In this document: piece after piece, positions 1 through 6,976 of the stretch
Numbering within the stretch: position 1 is the stretch's first letter
Layout: each line of letters starts with the position of its first letter
Assembly (NCBI GenBank): GCA_002387735.1
Contig: DGKJ01000029.1
Span: forward strand, 69,399-109,749
From: Bacteriovoracaceae bacterium UBA4573
GTDB lineage: Bacteria; Bdellovibrionota; UBA1018; UBA923
DNA: 40,351 nt
Reading direction: 5' to 3'
Position numbers and translations under genes: made by a program
The notes under the pieces: model-generated
What the model saw: the letters and a program-made list of their open reading frames with translations, nothing else
What the model was told of the DNA's origin: nothing
Databases searched by the model: none

Positions 1-408
1 ACCAGCGGCGTTAGTCAATTGCGCCCAGGTCGTTGCAGCTGAAATACCAATTCCTTGCTGCCCCCGAGAGCAACGCCCGCGCCCAAACTTGCTTGAGGCC
101 AAGTACTCACCAAAAACTTTCGATAAGTCGTCAGGATCGATTCCTGGTCCGTTGTCTTCGACCTTAACCCGAATGCGGTCAGCGTTCTTTAAAGTACCGG
201 CTGCAACCTTTTCGACCTCAATGTAAATCTGCGGCAGAATCCCAGCATCTTCACAAGCGTCGAGCGAGTTATCGATGGCCTCTTTAAGTGTCGTTAGCAC
301 CGCTTTCGGAAGGGAGCTAAAGCCCACTTGCTGAAGGTTTTTGGAAAAATACTCCGCCGTACTAGCCGAGCTGATTTGCCCTTTTTTTGATTTTTTTTCT
401 TCTGCCAT
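1..408 (-). CDS. top6B: DNA topoisomerase VI subunit B (N-terminal part, cut by window edge)
   Basis: Only the first 136 codons are present; the gene continues past base 1. The translated sequence shows the GHKL ATPase fold of type IIB topoisomerases. An N-terminal helix (FSKNLQQVGFSSLPKAVLTTL) leads into the N-box, LKEAIDNSLDACEDAGILP. The G1 box follows (VEDNGPGI), then VFGEYLASSKFGRGRCSRGQQGIGISAATTWAQL, the Top6B-specific form of the lid and G2 box. GyrB, ParE and HSP90 do not carry the SRGQQGIGIS motif. In the family this subunit binds ATP and gates a DNA duplex, and works with a Spo11-like A subunit that cuts DNA. The A subunit is not in the window and would be expected downstream, beyond base 1. 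The start is ATG at 408. No clear ribosome-binding site precedes it, but a promoter-like sequence ends 6 bases upstream, so the transcript may be almost leaderless. Confidence 0.9.
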   Translation of the reverse strand, partial: MAEEKKSKKGQISSASTAEYFSKNLQQVGFSSLPKAVLTTLKEAIDNSLDACEDAGILPQIYIEVEKVAAGTLKNADRIRVKVEDNGPGIDPDDLSKVFGEYLASSKFGRGRCSRGQQGIGISAATTWAQLTNAAG

Positions 409-414
409 GCCACG

Positions 415-443
415 AGAATAGGGGTAACCCCACGATTGTGCAA
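415..443 (-). promoter_or_regulatory. Candidate promoter of top6B with palindrome in the spacer
   Basis: On the minus strand TTGCAC (438-443) and TATTCT (415-420) are separated by exactly 17 bases, with the top6B ATG 6 bases after the -10 box. The spacer holds a perfect 11-base inverted repeat, GGGGTAACCCC (421-431), directly against the -10 box, where a repressor could bind. The box matches are only moderate (3/6 and 4/6). Confidence 0.35.
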
Positions 444-459
444 GGAAATGGACTCGCTC

Positions 460-488
460 TTTACCTGACCACACCAATCTGTTAATAG
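460..488 (+). promoter_or_regulatory. Candidate promoter sharing a motif with the sigma-like gene
   Basis: TTTACC (460-465), 17 bases, TAATAG (483-488), then 8 bases to the ATG at 497. The 10-mer CTTTACCTGA (459-468) and the TAATA that follows 14 bases later recur with identical spacing at 4135-4163, before the sigma-like gene. It lies back to back with the candidate top6B promoter. Confidence 0.4.
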
Positions 489-496
489 AGCCCGCA

Positions 497-1801
497 ATGA
501 TTGCGCCCCGCATTCGCACCGCTTTTTGGTCTATTCAGCTATTCCTCCTCTTGGGGGCGCCGAGCACTTTTGCCAATAGTGCGCTGGAGTCATGCCGCGA
601 CCTACTTGGAAGCTACCGCCACATGCTCTCTAACGACGCGGTAAACATCAGTTGGAATCACCCCGTACTCTTTAGTGAACCTGATTTTAGCGCCTACGAA
701 AAAAAATCTACCCTGTTGCTCCGAACAGGGTTTCCCGAACTTGCGCACGCGACCGAAAATCTCAACCACAATATTCACGACCCGGAGGCTCACGCTGCTC
801 TACTTGTGGCGCTTCGCCCCCGGCTTCTTAGTCGCGGCCTCAACATCATGGAACCGGTTTGGGACGCAAGCGACCCTATTCCCACGCTCCTTGCTCGAGT
901 GCGAGCCTCCCGCACTCGAATAGATATTGATCGCAGCGAAGGAGCAGATCATTTTCACGGCTTCGTCGACGACGCCGAAGGTTGGAACACTAGAATCATG
1001 CTCGATACCTCGGCGTTTATCGACCGCAACTCGACTCGCGCCTGGGTGCAGCGCCGCCACCTCCATTTGCTTGAGCTCGCTCCTCCATTCATTCAATGGA
1101 CCCAGCGCACGCTCAGCCCTTCGACGATTCACGAACTCGTTCACCTAGCGTTTGCATTCCAAAGAAGCGCAGACCTTGCGGGCGAAATCCCCCTCAATGC
1201 ACTACCGCCAATATTCTTAGTCACAGTTCCAAAGAAAAACATTCTGAAAGCCTCACGCGAACTGGGCGTATATGCCACCGAACGATCTCCGTCTCATTCG
1301 ACGGACGAGGCAGACGCTCACCTCGCGACTTCGCTGGTGCATCTTGCAATTGCCGAAAAGTCGGTGGAGCAGCTCTCGCAACTAAGTCGCTTGGACCTAC
1401 TCGGTGCCCACATGCATGCAAAAGAAGCCATCTCGGCCTTGGAAACTGCCCGAGGGATTTTGGATCACGATCATCGAGTTTTCAAAAAAGCGCTCAAAGA
1501 ACTTGAAACCTTCCGCGGGGGCACTCTGGTGAAAACTGAAGATAAAGTACTCGACCGCCGCTACATTACAAAGTCCGGGATCGTCCTTTCTTTTTCTCGG
1601 GCCCAAGCATCTTCGAGATTTAATTTCCCCACATTCGCGGGCGACACCCGCCACGATAGTGAGCTTGCTCGCGCGATGCAGAAACTTCTTGCGTTACAGA
1701 TCGCCCACTACGATCTCCTTCTGGCGAAGATGAAACGTTTACTACGCCCCGCCGGTGTCTACCTATTCGACATTAATCAACGAATGAGCGAGCTTCCCTG
1801 A
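497..1801 (+). CDS. Exported protein of unknown function with an HExxH motif
   Basis: The 434-residue product begins with a signal peptide: basic residues, the hydrophobic WSIQLFLLLG, then a likely cleavage after TFA at about residue 27. I do not recognise a family. The sequence HELVH at residues 212-216 fits the HExxH zinc-protease signature and sits in a predicted helix (STIHELVHLAFAF). No clear third zinc ligand can be assigned: E and H residues are common further on (for example DEADAHLATSLVH near 275-290). The C-terminal half is helical, with many leucine-rich amphipathic stretches. A periplasmic or secreted metalloprotease is a possibility, not a conclusion. The ATG at 497 has only a weak AGAG upstream and lies 8 bases after a promoter-like -10 box. 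The gene is divergent from top6B and stands alone. Confidence 0.75.
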   Translation: MIAPRIRTAFWSIQLFLLLGAPSTFANSALESCRDLLGSYRHMLSNDAVNISWNHPVLFSEPDFSAYEKKSTLLLRTGFPELAHATENLNHNIHDPEAHAALLVALRPRLLSRGLNIMEPVWDASDPIPTLLARVRASRTRIDIDRSEGADHFHGFVDDAEGWNTRIMLDTSAFIDRNSTRAWVQRRHLHLLELAPPFIQWTQRTLSPSTIHELVHLAFAFQRSADLAGEIPLNALPPIFLVTVPKKNILKASRELGVYATERSPSHSTDEADAHLATSLVHLAIAEKSVEQLSQLSRLDLLGAHMHAKEAISALETARGILDHDHRVFKKALKELETFRGGTLVKTEDKVLDRRYITKSGIVLSFSRAQASSRFNFPTFAGDTRHDSELARAMQKLLALQIAHYDLLLAKMKRLLRPAGVYLFDINQRMSELP

Positions 1802-1843
1802 AACCGGGGACCAAATTAATTGCAGAAAATCTTGAAATTATTC

Positions 1844-1872
1844 TTGGACAACGGCGCCTGGCGGCCTAAATT
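1844..1872 (+). promoter_or_regulatory. Candidate promoter of the amino-acid ABC transporter operon
   Basis: TTGGAC (1844-1849), 17 bases, TAAATT (1867-1872), leaving a leader of about 30 bases before the ATG at 1910. A tandem GTTTCGA repeat follows the -10 box (1874-1887). A good ribosome-binding site, AGGAG, lies about 8 bases before the start. Confidence 0.4.
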
Positions 1873-1909
1873 GGTTTCGAGTTTCGACAGGGATCAATAG
1901 GAGATTCTA

Positions 1910-2674
1910 ATGCGGGTATTGTTGACTGGGTTTTTATTTTTTAGTTTGTTGAGTCATTTTTCCGCGGCATTTGCTCGTACCCACGATGCAATCAAACAAA
2001 GCGGTGTGCTTCGAGTGGCGGTTGATGGCATGACGCCTCCATTTAATTATTATAAAGGCAAAGAGCTCTCTGGCTTTGAAATTGACCTCGTCAATGAAAT
2101 GGCCAAACGCCTAGGCGTCAAGGTCGAATGGAGTGTGCAAACCTTCAACACCCTACTGGTCGGACTTGGGCAAGACCGATTCGATCTCATCGCCTCGTCC
2201 CACGCGATCACGCCCGAGCGCCAGAAGGTCGCCGACTTCGCTGAGCCCCACTATTGTACGGGTGCTGTACTAGTAACTAAATCTGGCGGCCCTAAAACCA
2301 AATCTGACCTCGTAGGAAAAGTTGGGGTCGTGCCGGTAGGAACCGTTTATTACAACGCCCTCAAAAATGTTCCTGGCATAAAGGAAGTAAGAACTGTTCC
2401 TAGTGAGACGGACGGCCTTCAAACCCTACTCAATGGCCGGGCCGACGTTTGGGTAACCGACCAGTTCGTCGCGATGGACGTGGTTAAGAAACACCAAAAA
2501 GAATCGCTCACGGTCGGAGAAAGCATCATGGATCAACAAAACGCGATGGTCGTTGCCAAGGGCAACGATTCTCTACGAAACGCGATCAACGTGATCGAGC
2601 GTAACATGATGAAAGACGGGTTTTACAAAAAACTCAGCATGTCCTATTTCGGTCGCGACATACGCTGCAAATGA
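1910..2674 (+). CDS. Polar amino-acid ABC transporter, substrate-binding protein
   Basis: The 254-residue protein starts with a signal peptide (MRVLLTGFLFFSLLSHFSAAFA), so it is periplasmic. It follows the bacterial extracellular solute-binding family 3 pattern: an opening strand GVLRVAVDGMTPPFNYY, the family signature GFEIDLVNEMAKRLGVKVEW at about residues 57-76, and later the GRADVWVTDQFVAMDVV and NAMVVAKGNDSLRNAIN segments of the second lobe. In this family it binds an amino acid such as glutamine, arginine or histidine and delivers it to the membrane permease. The exact ligand cannot be read from sequence. The stop overlaps the permease start by 4 bases (ATGA), so the two are translationally coupled. 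Confidence 0.92.
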   Translation: MRVLLTGFLFFSLLSHFSAAFARTHDAIKQSGVLRVAVDGMTPPFNYYKGKELSGFEIDLVNEMAKRLGVKVEWSVQTFNTLLVGLGQDRFDLIASSHAITPERQKVADFAEPHYCTGAVLVTKSGGPKTKSDLVGKVGVVPVGTVYYNALKNVPGIKEVRTVPSETDGLQTLLNGRADVWVTDQFVAMDVVKKHQKESLTVGESIMDQQNAMVVAKGNDSLRNAINVIERNMMKDGFYKKLSMSYFGRDIRCK

Positions 2675-3405
2675 AACAACTCATCCACCTCGGTTTCGCG
2701 TTTGCGGCCATTGCCGTCATTTTTCTAATTCTGAATTTCGCTCTGCCCCTTTGCCCTGAACCTATTGGGTCCCGCGCCGACTTGTTTATTACTGGCGCAA
2801 AACTCACGCTTGTCCTCACATTCTACGCGGGCGTTATCGGATTATTGTTAGGAACGCTCGCAGGCGTAGCCAAGCTTCAAAAAAATCTTCTACTGCGTGG
2901 AGTGGCCACTTTTTATACCTGGCTATTTCGTGGCACTCCGCTCCTAGTACAGATTCTTTTTATTTACTTCGCATTGCCAGTTGTTTCGCCATCGTTTCAG
3001 TTTGACGAACAAACTGCAGCGATCATTGCATTGGCGCTTAACGTGGGCGCTTACAATGCCGAAGCCATTCGCGGTGGCCTTATTGCCGTGCCCAAAGGTC
3101 AGACCGAAGCGGCCGTTAGTCTTGGCCTCTCGCCCGTTCAGACGCTCGTGTGGATTACTCTACCTCAGGCCTTTCGGATTTCGATTCCCCCTTTAGTGAG
3201 CAATCTAGTGGCACTTTTAAAAGACAGCTCCCTTGCCTCGAGTATCGGGTTGCTCGAACTATCGTTGGTAGGAAATCGCGTTTCGAGTGAAACGTTTTCA
3301 CCAGTACCTGTCTTGCTCACCGTGGCTGGAATTTATCTCGTTATCACTAGTGTGCTTACCGCTGCTGCGTTGCCGCTTGAGAAAAAAGTTCGAGGTGAAA
3401 AATGA
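2671..3405 (+). CDS. Polar amino-acid ABC transporter, permease
   Basis: This 244-residue inner-membrane protein has several clear transmembrane helices. It carries the EAA loop that contacts the ATPase: EAAVSLGLSPVQTLVWITLPQA at about residues 147-168. The motif FRGTPLLVQ, typical of HisM/GlnP-type permeases, is at about residues 86-94. A single permease gene is present, so the membrane part is probably a homodimer. ATGA overlaps join it to the binding protein upstream and the ATPase downstream. Family assignment is firm; substrate is not determined. Confidence 0.93.
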   Translation: MKQLIHLGFAFAAIAVIFLILNFALPLCPEPIGSRADLFITGAKLTLVLTFYAGVIGLLLGTLAGVAKLQKNLLLRGVATFYTWLFRGTPLLVQILFIYFALPVVSPSFQFDEQTAAIIALALNVGAYNAEAIRGGLIAVPKGQTEAAVSLGLSPVQTLVWITLPQAFRISIPPLVSNLVALLKDSSLASSIGLLELSLVGNRVSSETFSPVPVLLTVAGIYLVITSVLTAAALPLEKKVRGEK

Positions 3406-4133
3406 GCGTACTCGTCACTCGCGATGTGCACAAAACATTTGGCACTCAACCAGTGCTCAATGGCGTTTCATTTACTGCCGACAAGAGCGAAGTGATCGCC
3501 ATCATCGGACCCTCGGGATCTGGTAAATCCACCTTTCTGCGCACGCTCAACGGGCTTGAAAAAGTCGACCGAGGATCCATAAAAGTTTTAGGTCGCGACG
3601 TGGCGAACGCGACTGATTTGTCTCGCATTCGCGGCAAGGTGGGTTTCGTATTTCAGGGATTTAATTTATTTTCCCATCTTACGATTCTTCAAAATGTGAT
3701 GTTGGCGCCCATTCGAGTTTTAAAGTTAAAACGTGCAGAAGCCGAACGACTGGCGCTTCAGCTCTTAAGCCGTGTAGGCATTGCTGAACACGCGGGCAAA
3801 TACCCTTCTCAGATTTCTGGTGGGCAACAACAGCGCGCGGCGATTGCCCGCACTTTGGCGCTGCAGCCCGAGATCGTACTGTTTGACGAACCCACGAGCG
3901 CGCTCGACCCCGAAATGACGGCCGAAGTACTGGACGTTTTGCGGGAGCTGGCGAAGTCGGGACTAACCATGTTGGTTGTAACCCATGAAATGGGTTTTGC
4001 TCGTGAAGTGGCGAGCCGAATCGTGTTTTTCGACCAAGGCAAGATCGTGGCCGACGACCAACCGAGGGCGTTTTTCGAAAACTCCGAAAACCCGCGACTA
4101 AAGCTATTCCTTAGCCGAATTCTAAAGCACTAA
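3402..4133 (+). CDS. Polar amino-acid ABC transporter, ATP-binding protein
   Basis: The 243-residue cytoplasmic ATPase has all the standard motifs: Walker A GPSGSGKST (residues 36-44), Q-loop FQGFNLF, signature SGGQQQR, Walker B IVLFDEPTSALDP and the switch histidine in VVTHEMGFA. The length and the FNLFSHLTILQNV segment are typical of GlnQ/HisP-type subunits, which drive uptake by the two upstream components. The start overlaps the permease stop by 4 bases (ATGA). The sigma-like gene starts 37 bases downstream, but with its own promoter-like sequence. Confidence 0.95.
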   Translation: MSVLVTRDVHKTFGTQPVLNGVSFTADKSEVIAIIGPSGSGKSTFLRTLNGLEKVDRGSIKVLGRDVANATDLSRIRGKVGFVFQGFNLFSHLTILQNVMLAPIRVLKLKRAEAERLALQLLSRVGIAEHAGKYPSQISGGQQQRAAIARTLALQPEIVLFDEPTSALDPEMTAEVLDVLRELAKSGLTMLVVTHEMGFAREVASRIVFFDQGKIVADDQPRAFFENSENPRLKLFLSRILKH

Positions 4134-4135
4134 CC

Positions 4136-4164
4136 TTTACCTGATTTAAAAGGTATGCTAATAA
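4136..4164 (+). promoter_or_regulatory. Candidate promoter of the sigma-like gene
   Basis: TTTACC (4136-4141), 17 bases, TAATAA (4159-4164), and the ATG at 4171 only 6 bases later. The CTTTACCTGA core (4135-4144) and the TAATA spacing match the candidate promoter at 459-488. If real, the transcript is nearly leaderless. The sigma-like product might even recognise this element and regulate itself, which is speculation. Confidence 0.4.
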
Positions 4165-4170
4165 AATCCC

Positions 4171-5001
4171 ATGTTTCTGGGCTACCACACACTTTTTTGG
4201 CTGGCGTTGGTTTTCGCAATTGGCACCCTGCGACCAACTGCAACTACCGCCTCTGTTGTGCCCGCCAGTCGGACTGATGCTCCCAACTGCAGCGTCTTAT
4301 TTTCGGAAATCGGGCTGTTAAAACAATATGGCGAAATCACCATACTCCCCGCCGATGATCAGCGAGAACTTTTTCGACGCTTCCTCGCGGGTGATCGCGA
4401 GGCGGGCAATCAGTTTGCCCTTCAGTTCGTTCGTTTCGCCGCCTGGCGAGCGCGGTCTTTTCAAAGAAGTTTCCCAGCCTTTACGTTTGAGGAACTTTTT
4501 CTAGCTGGATGGCTCGCCATTGGTCGCGAAATGGGTCTAAGGCGCTACAATCCCGACCTGGGAACGCCAATGAGTTATTTCGGAGCTCCCGTTAACTGGG
4601 CCATAATTGCACATATTCGCACTCGCAAACGAATCGAAGGAAAATACATTCATTCGAAATTCCTTGAATCGACTGAACAGATTCATGAGCAGGCGGAAAC
4701 GACTGGCGCCCTTCCGCTCGAGCGAAGGTCTCACGAGTCGCCGTTCACTTCGGAGCACACACAAAACAGTACCAACTGGGAGCGTACGAGAGACTTACTC
4801 GACGCTAAAACGTTTATTCAAAAATTTCGCGCCACGCTCAAGGATCCGAAAAAAATATTTATTCTCGACGATTACTTACTAGGCGAAATGGAACGCGCGG
4901 AGTTCCTAAAAAAACACAACATGACACGCGGAATGTTAGATTTTCATAAAAAAGAACTAGTACTGGCCCTAAAAAAATTTGCTGAAAACAACAGCGAATA
5001 A
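4171..5001 (+). CDS. Sigma-70-family-like protein with hydrophobic N-terminus
   Basis: Residues of about 62-155 resemble sigma-70 region 2: LFRRFLAGDREAGNQFALQFVRFAAWRARSF, then FEELFLAGWLAIGREMGLRRYNPDLGTPMSYFGAPVNWAIIAHI. This is the familiar pattern of a GDxxA start, an L-x-x-G-x-x-G-like segment, then a YxP...G..xSYF...I stretch, as in RpoH-type factors. Residues of about 210-272 could be region 4, with a weak helix-turn-helix (EFLKKHNMTRGMLDFHKKELVLAL). The protein is divergent and the assignment is not certain. Residues 3-19 (LGYHTLFWLALVFAIGT) look like a signal peptide or membrane anchor, which a sigma factor should not need. A later GTG at 4258 would remove it. No cognate anti-sigma factor is adjacent. 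Confidence 0.65.
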   Translation: MFLGYHTLFWLALVFAIGTLRPTATTASVVPASRTDAPNCSVLFSEIGLLKQYGEITILPADDQRELFRRFLAGDREAGNQFALQFVRFAAWRARSFQRSFPAFTFEELFLAGWLAIGREMGLRRYNPDLGTPMSYFGAPVNWAIIAHIRTRKRIEGKYIHSKFLESTEQIHEQAETTGALPLERRSHESPFTSEHTQNSTNWERTRDLLDAKTFIQKFRATLKDPKKIFILDDYLLGEMERAEFLKKHNMTRGMLDFHKKELVLALKKFAENNSE

Positions 5002-5031
5002 AATCTAACTCTGGCGTTATCACACCGGAAG

Positions 5032-5907
5032 TTACCGGCCTCCGGCCGCACGCAAATCGTTCATACAAAAATCATCTAGATCCGGTACTTCAACGTTCCC
5101 CAAACGCTCAACCAGGGTGTCTTCGTCGATGCGATAATACATTAAGCAGCGCGGATTGTGGCAGTGATGGTGTGGTACTGCGGGACCACCGGAATAAATT
5201 TCGCCCGAGTGCAAATGACCGTCCACCATTGGAAGACCTAGGTTAACCAGCCCAAGCAAATGACCAAATTCATGGGTCAAAGCGAATTTTTCTAGCAGTT
5301 GGTAAGTCAACAACGTGTCCGGCGAATCTTGCTCCGCAGTCACTGCGCGTAACCGCAATGCATCTGCGAACACCACAACTGATGTGGCCTGGTGCGCAAC
5401 CGCTAGGGTTAGACGCGATTCTAGGCCTATTTCGTCGTCCACACTAAAGCCATCGGGAAAAAGATAAAACACGGTGAGCAATGAATCATTGGAGTAATAC
5501 TTACGATGTTGTCGCTCAAGTTCGCGAATCTGTTCAATAGAGTGGCGCTCCCGCCCGGTCGCAGGAATAGGTTCGTTCACCACGATGTGAACCCCTCGCG
5601 GTTTATTGAGTTTAGATTCCAAGAAGGTTTCTAAATGACTCAATGCCACCTGCGAAGGCGCTCGACCAGAAACGGCCGAAATCTCAATGAGGAGTTCTTG
5701 GTAGGGTTGGGCCTGCAGGAAATTGGCACTGACTGAGCCAAGGCCCCGGGCCTCAATAGCGACATCCTGGGTGCCTTCTTTTTGAACGTCAATTCCGCAC
5801 CCTGTCAAAAGAATAGACAGTACGAAAACGCCTAAACAACCTGCCCAACGCTTACTCGCTTCAACAAATCCCACAACAACCTCATTTTTACGCGCCACAT
5901 TAAGCAT
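5032..5907 (-). CDS. Archaemetzincin-like zinc metalloprotease lipoprotein
   Basis: The product carries a lipobox, LTGC (Cys37), so it is predicted to be anchored in the envelope. Residues 212-220 read HEFGHLLGL, the first part of the metzincin HExxHxxG site. Residues 248-256 read HCHNPRCLM, which fits the HCx4CxM motif special to archaemetzincins (third zinc ligand, structural cysteines and Met-turn). In known members the third histidine falls three residues after the glycine. Here that position is N222 and the HC motif comes 26 residues later, so extra sequence containing H231 and H233 separates the ligands. Only one cysteine (C281) remains of the usual final CxxC. A GTG start at 5874 with GAGG five bases upstream would give a normal 25-residue signal sequence and may be the true start. 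The gene converges on the sigma-like gene. Confidence 0.75.
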   Translation of the reverse strand: MLNVARKNEVVVGFVEASKRWAGCLGVFVLSILLTGCGIDVQKEGTQDVAIEARGLGSVSANFLQAQPYQELLIEISAVSGRAPSQVALSHLETFLESKLNKPRGVHIVVNEPIPATGRERHSIEQIRELERQHRKYYSNDSLLTVFYLFPDGFSVDDEIGLESRLTLAVAHQATSVVVFADALRLRAVTAEQDSPDTLLTYQLLEKFALTHEFGHLLGLVNLGLPMVDGHLHSGEIYSGGPAVPHHHCHNPRCLMYYRIDEDTLVERLGNVEVPDLDDFCMNDLRAAGGR

Positions 5908-6085
5908 AAGTCGGTGTTAGCATAGGAATTTCCAACAAACACCTATCAAAGCTTGAACTGGACTACTCCAGAGCTTTTGCAAAAATCGGGCAAGGTTTGA
6001 TGGGGTCCAAAATTTTTTTGCTTGTTCCTACCAGTTATTACAGAATCGCCGGTAGGGGCAGGTTCTTCACCCAAAGGAGGGGTTT

Positions 6086-6943
6086 ATGAAACCAGGGAAT
6101 TGGTTTTACAGGGCGTTGTTCATTGTCGGGGCAGTTGCATTCGCGTTAGTCGGGGCCGGGTGTCCGAATAAACCAAAGATCATTCAAAAAGTAGACGTCG
6201 TAATGTCGGAGAATCTTTCGACCGTTGACGTTGCACTTAGTCTGTCGAAAAACATCGAAACCGATTTCGGCGGTACCTTTGATGTTTCAAATGATGGTCG
6301 TGATTACGGAAGACTTTACCTCGAACCCTGGACCCCAACAGCGGCTTCACGTATAGGCTTCGAACTCAACACTGAAATCTTCAATGATCCGGGCTTCAAC
6401 AATCCGCTGTTTTTCGAGCCCACTCAACTTTTTCCAAATGGCGAACGTCTACCTCGCATTATTGATCGGCCCATGGCGATGGTTAAGTTGAAAAATGAAG
6501 ATGCAAACGGCAATCCAATCGAGCGCAATGTGGACGTTTACGCGTATGTCGACGTAAAACAACGCGACTGGTTGGGCGTAGCCGTTACCCTCAAGAAGGC
6601 CAATAAAAAGTATTTTCCAGAGGGTCTTGTTCTCACCCAGTACCTTGCCAAAGACGCTAAGAAAAATCCTCGCGTCGCAGTATCGGTATTTGGACCTCGA
6701 GACGGTGTTGAAGGACACGCAGGAATTTCGGTGTTTGCTAACGTCAAGGCATTCATGGCGGCAGCTAGAGGCAACTCCAAAGTTGCAGCGCGTATGATCG
6801 CTTACGAAATCAAAAAAGCTAGTGATCCAGTGTTCGAAGGTCCGCGCGGCAATTACTACAAGAAAAACCGCTCCGCTGCTCGCTCACTTGAGCACGCAGT
6901 CAGTGCATTGATCGAAAGTAACAATCGCAAAGTTCGGCATTAA
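6086..6943 (+). CDS. Putative lipoprotein of unknown function
   Basis: The 285-residue product has a hydrophobic N-terminus ending in LVGAGC (Cys26), which is consistent with a lipoprotein although the -3 residue is glycine. It has no family I recognise. The body alternates beta-like segments (VDVALSLSKNIE, GRLYLEPW, VDVYAYVDVKQRDWLGVAVTL) and ends in a basic helical region rich in Asn, Lys and Arg (residues 255-285). A very strong ribosome-binding site, AAAGGAGGGG (6073-6082), lies just before the ATG, suggesting high expression. The UshA-like gene begins 33 bases downstream on the same strand and is probably co-transcribed. Confidence 0.75.
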   Translation: MKPGNWFYRALFIVGAVAFALVGAGCPNKPKIIQKVDVVMSENLSTVDVALSLSKNIETDFGGTFDVSNDGRDYGRLYLEPWTPTAASRIGFELNTEIFNDPGFNNPLFFEPTQLFPNGERLPRIIDRPMAMVKLKNEDANGNPIERNVDVYAYVDVKQRDWLGVAVTLKKANKKYFPEGLVLTQYLAKDAKKNPRVAVSVFGPRDGVEGHAGISVFANVKAFMAAARGNSKVAARMIAYEIKKASDPVFEGPRGNYYKKNRSAARSLEHAVSALIESNNRKVRH

Positions 6944-6976
6944 GCCGTTCTAGTTCGCTAATCAGGGAGAGATAGT

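Noticed and set aside
6027..6056. CCTACC/GGTAGG inverted repeat (6027-6032 with 6051-6056) in the leader of the lipoprotein gene at 6086.
   Set aside because: The arms are only 6 bases with an 18-base gap; this is expected by chance and no promoter could be fixed beside it.
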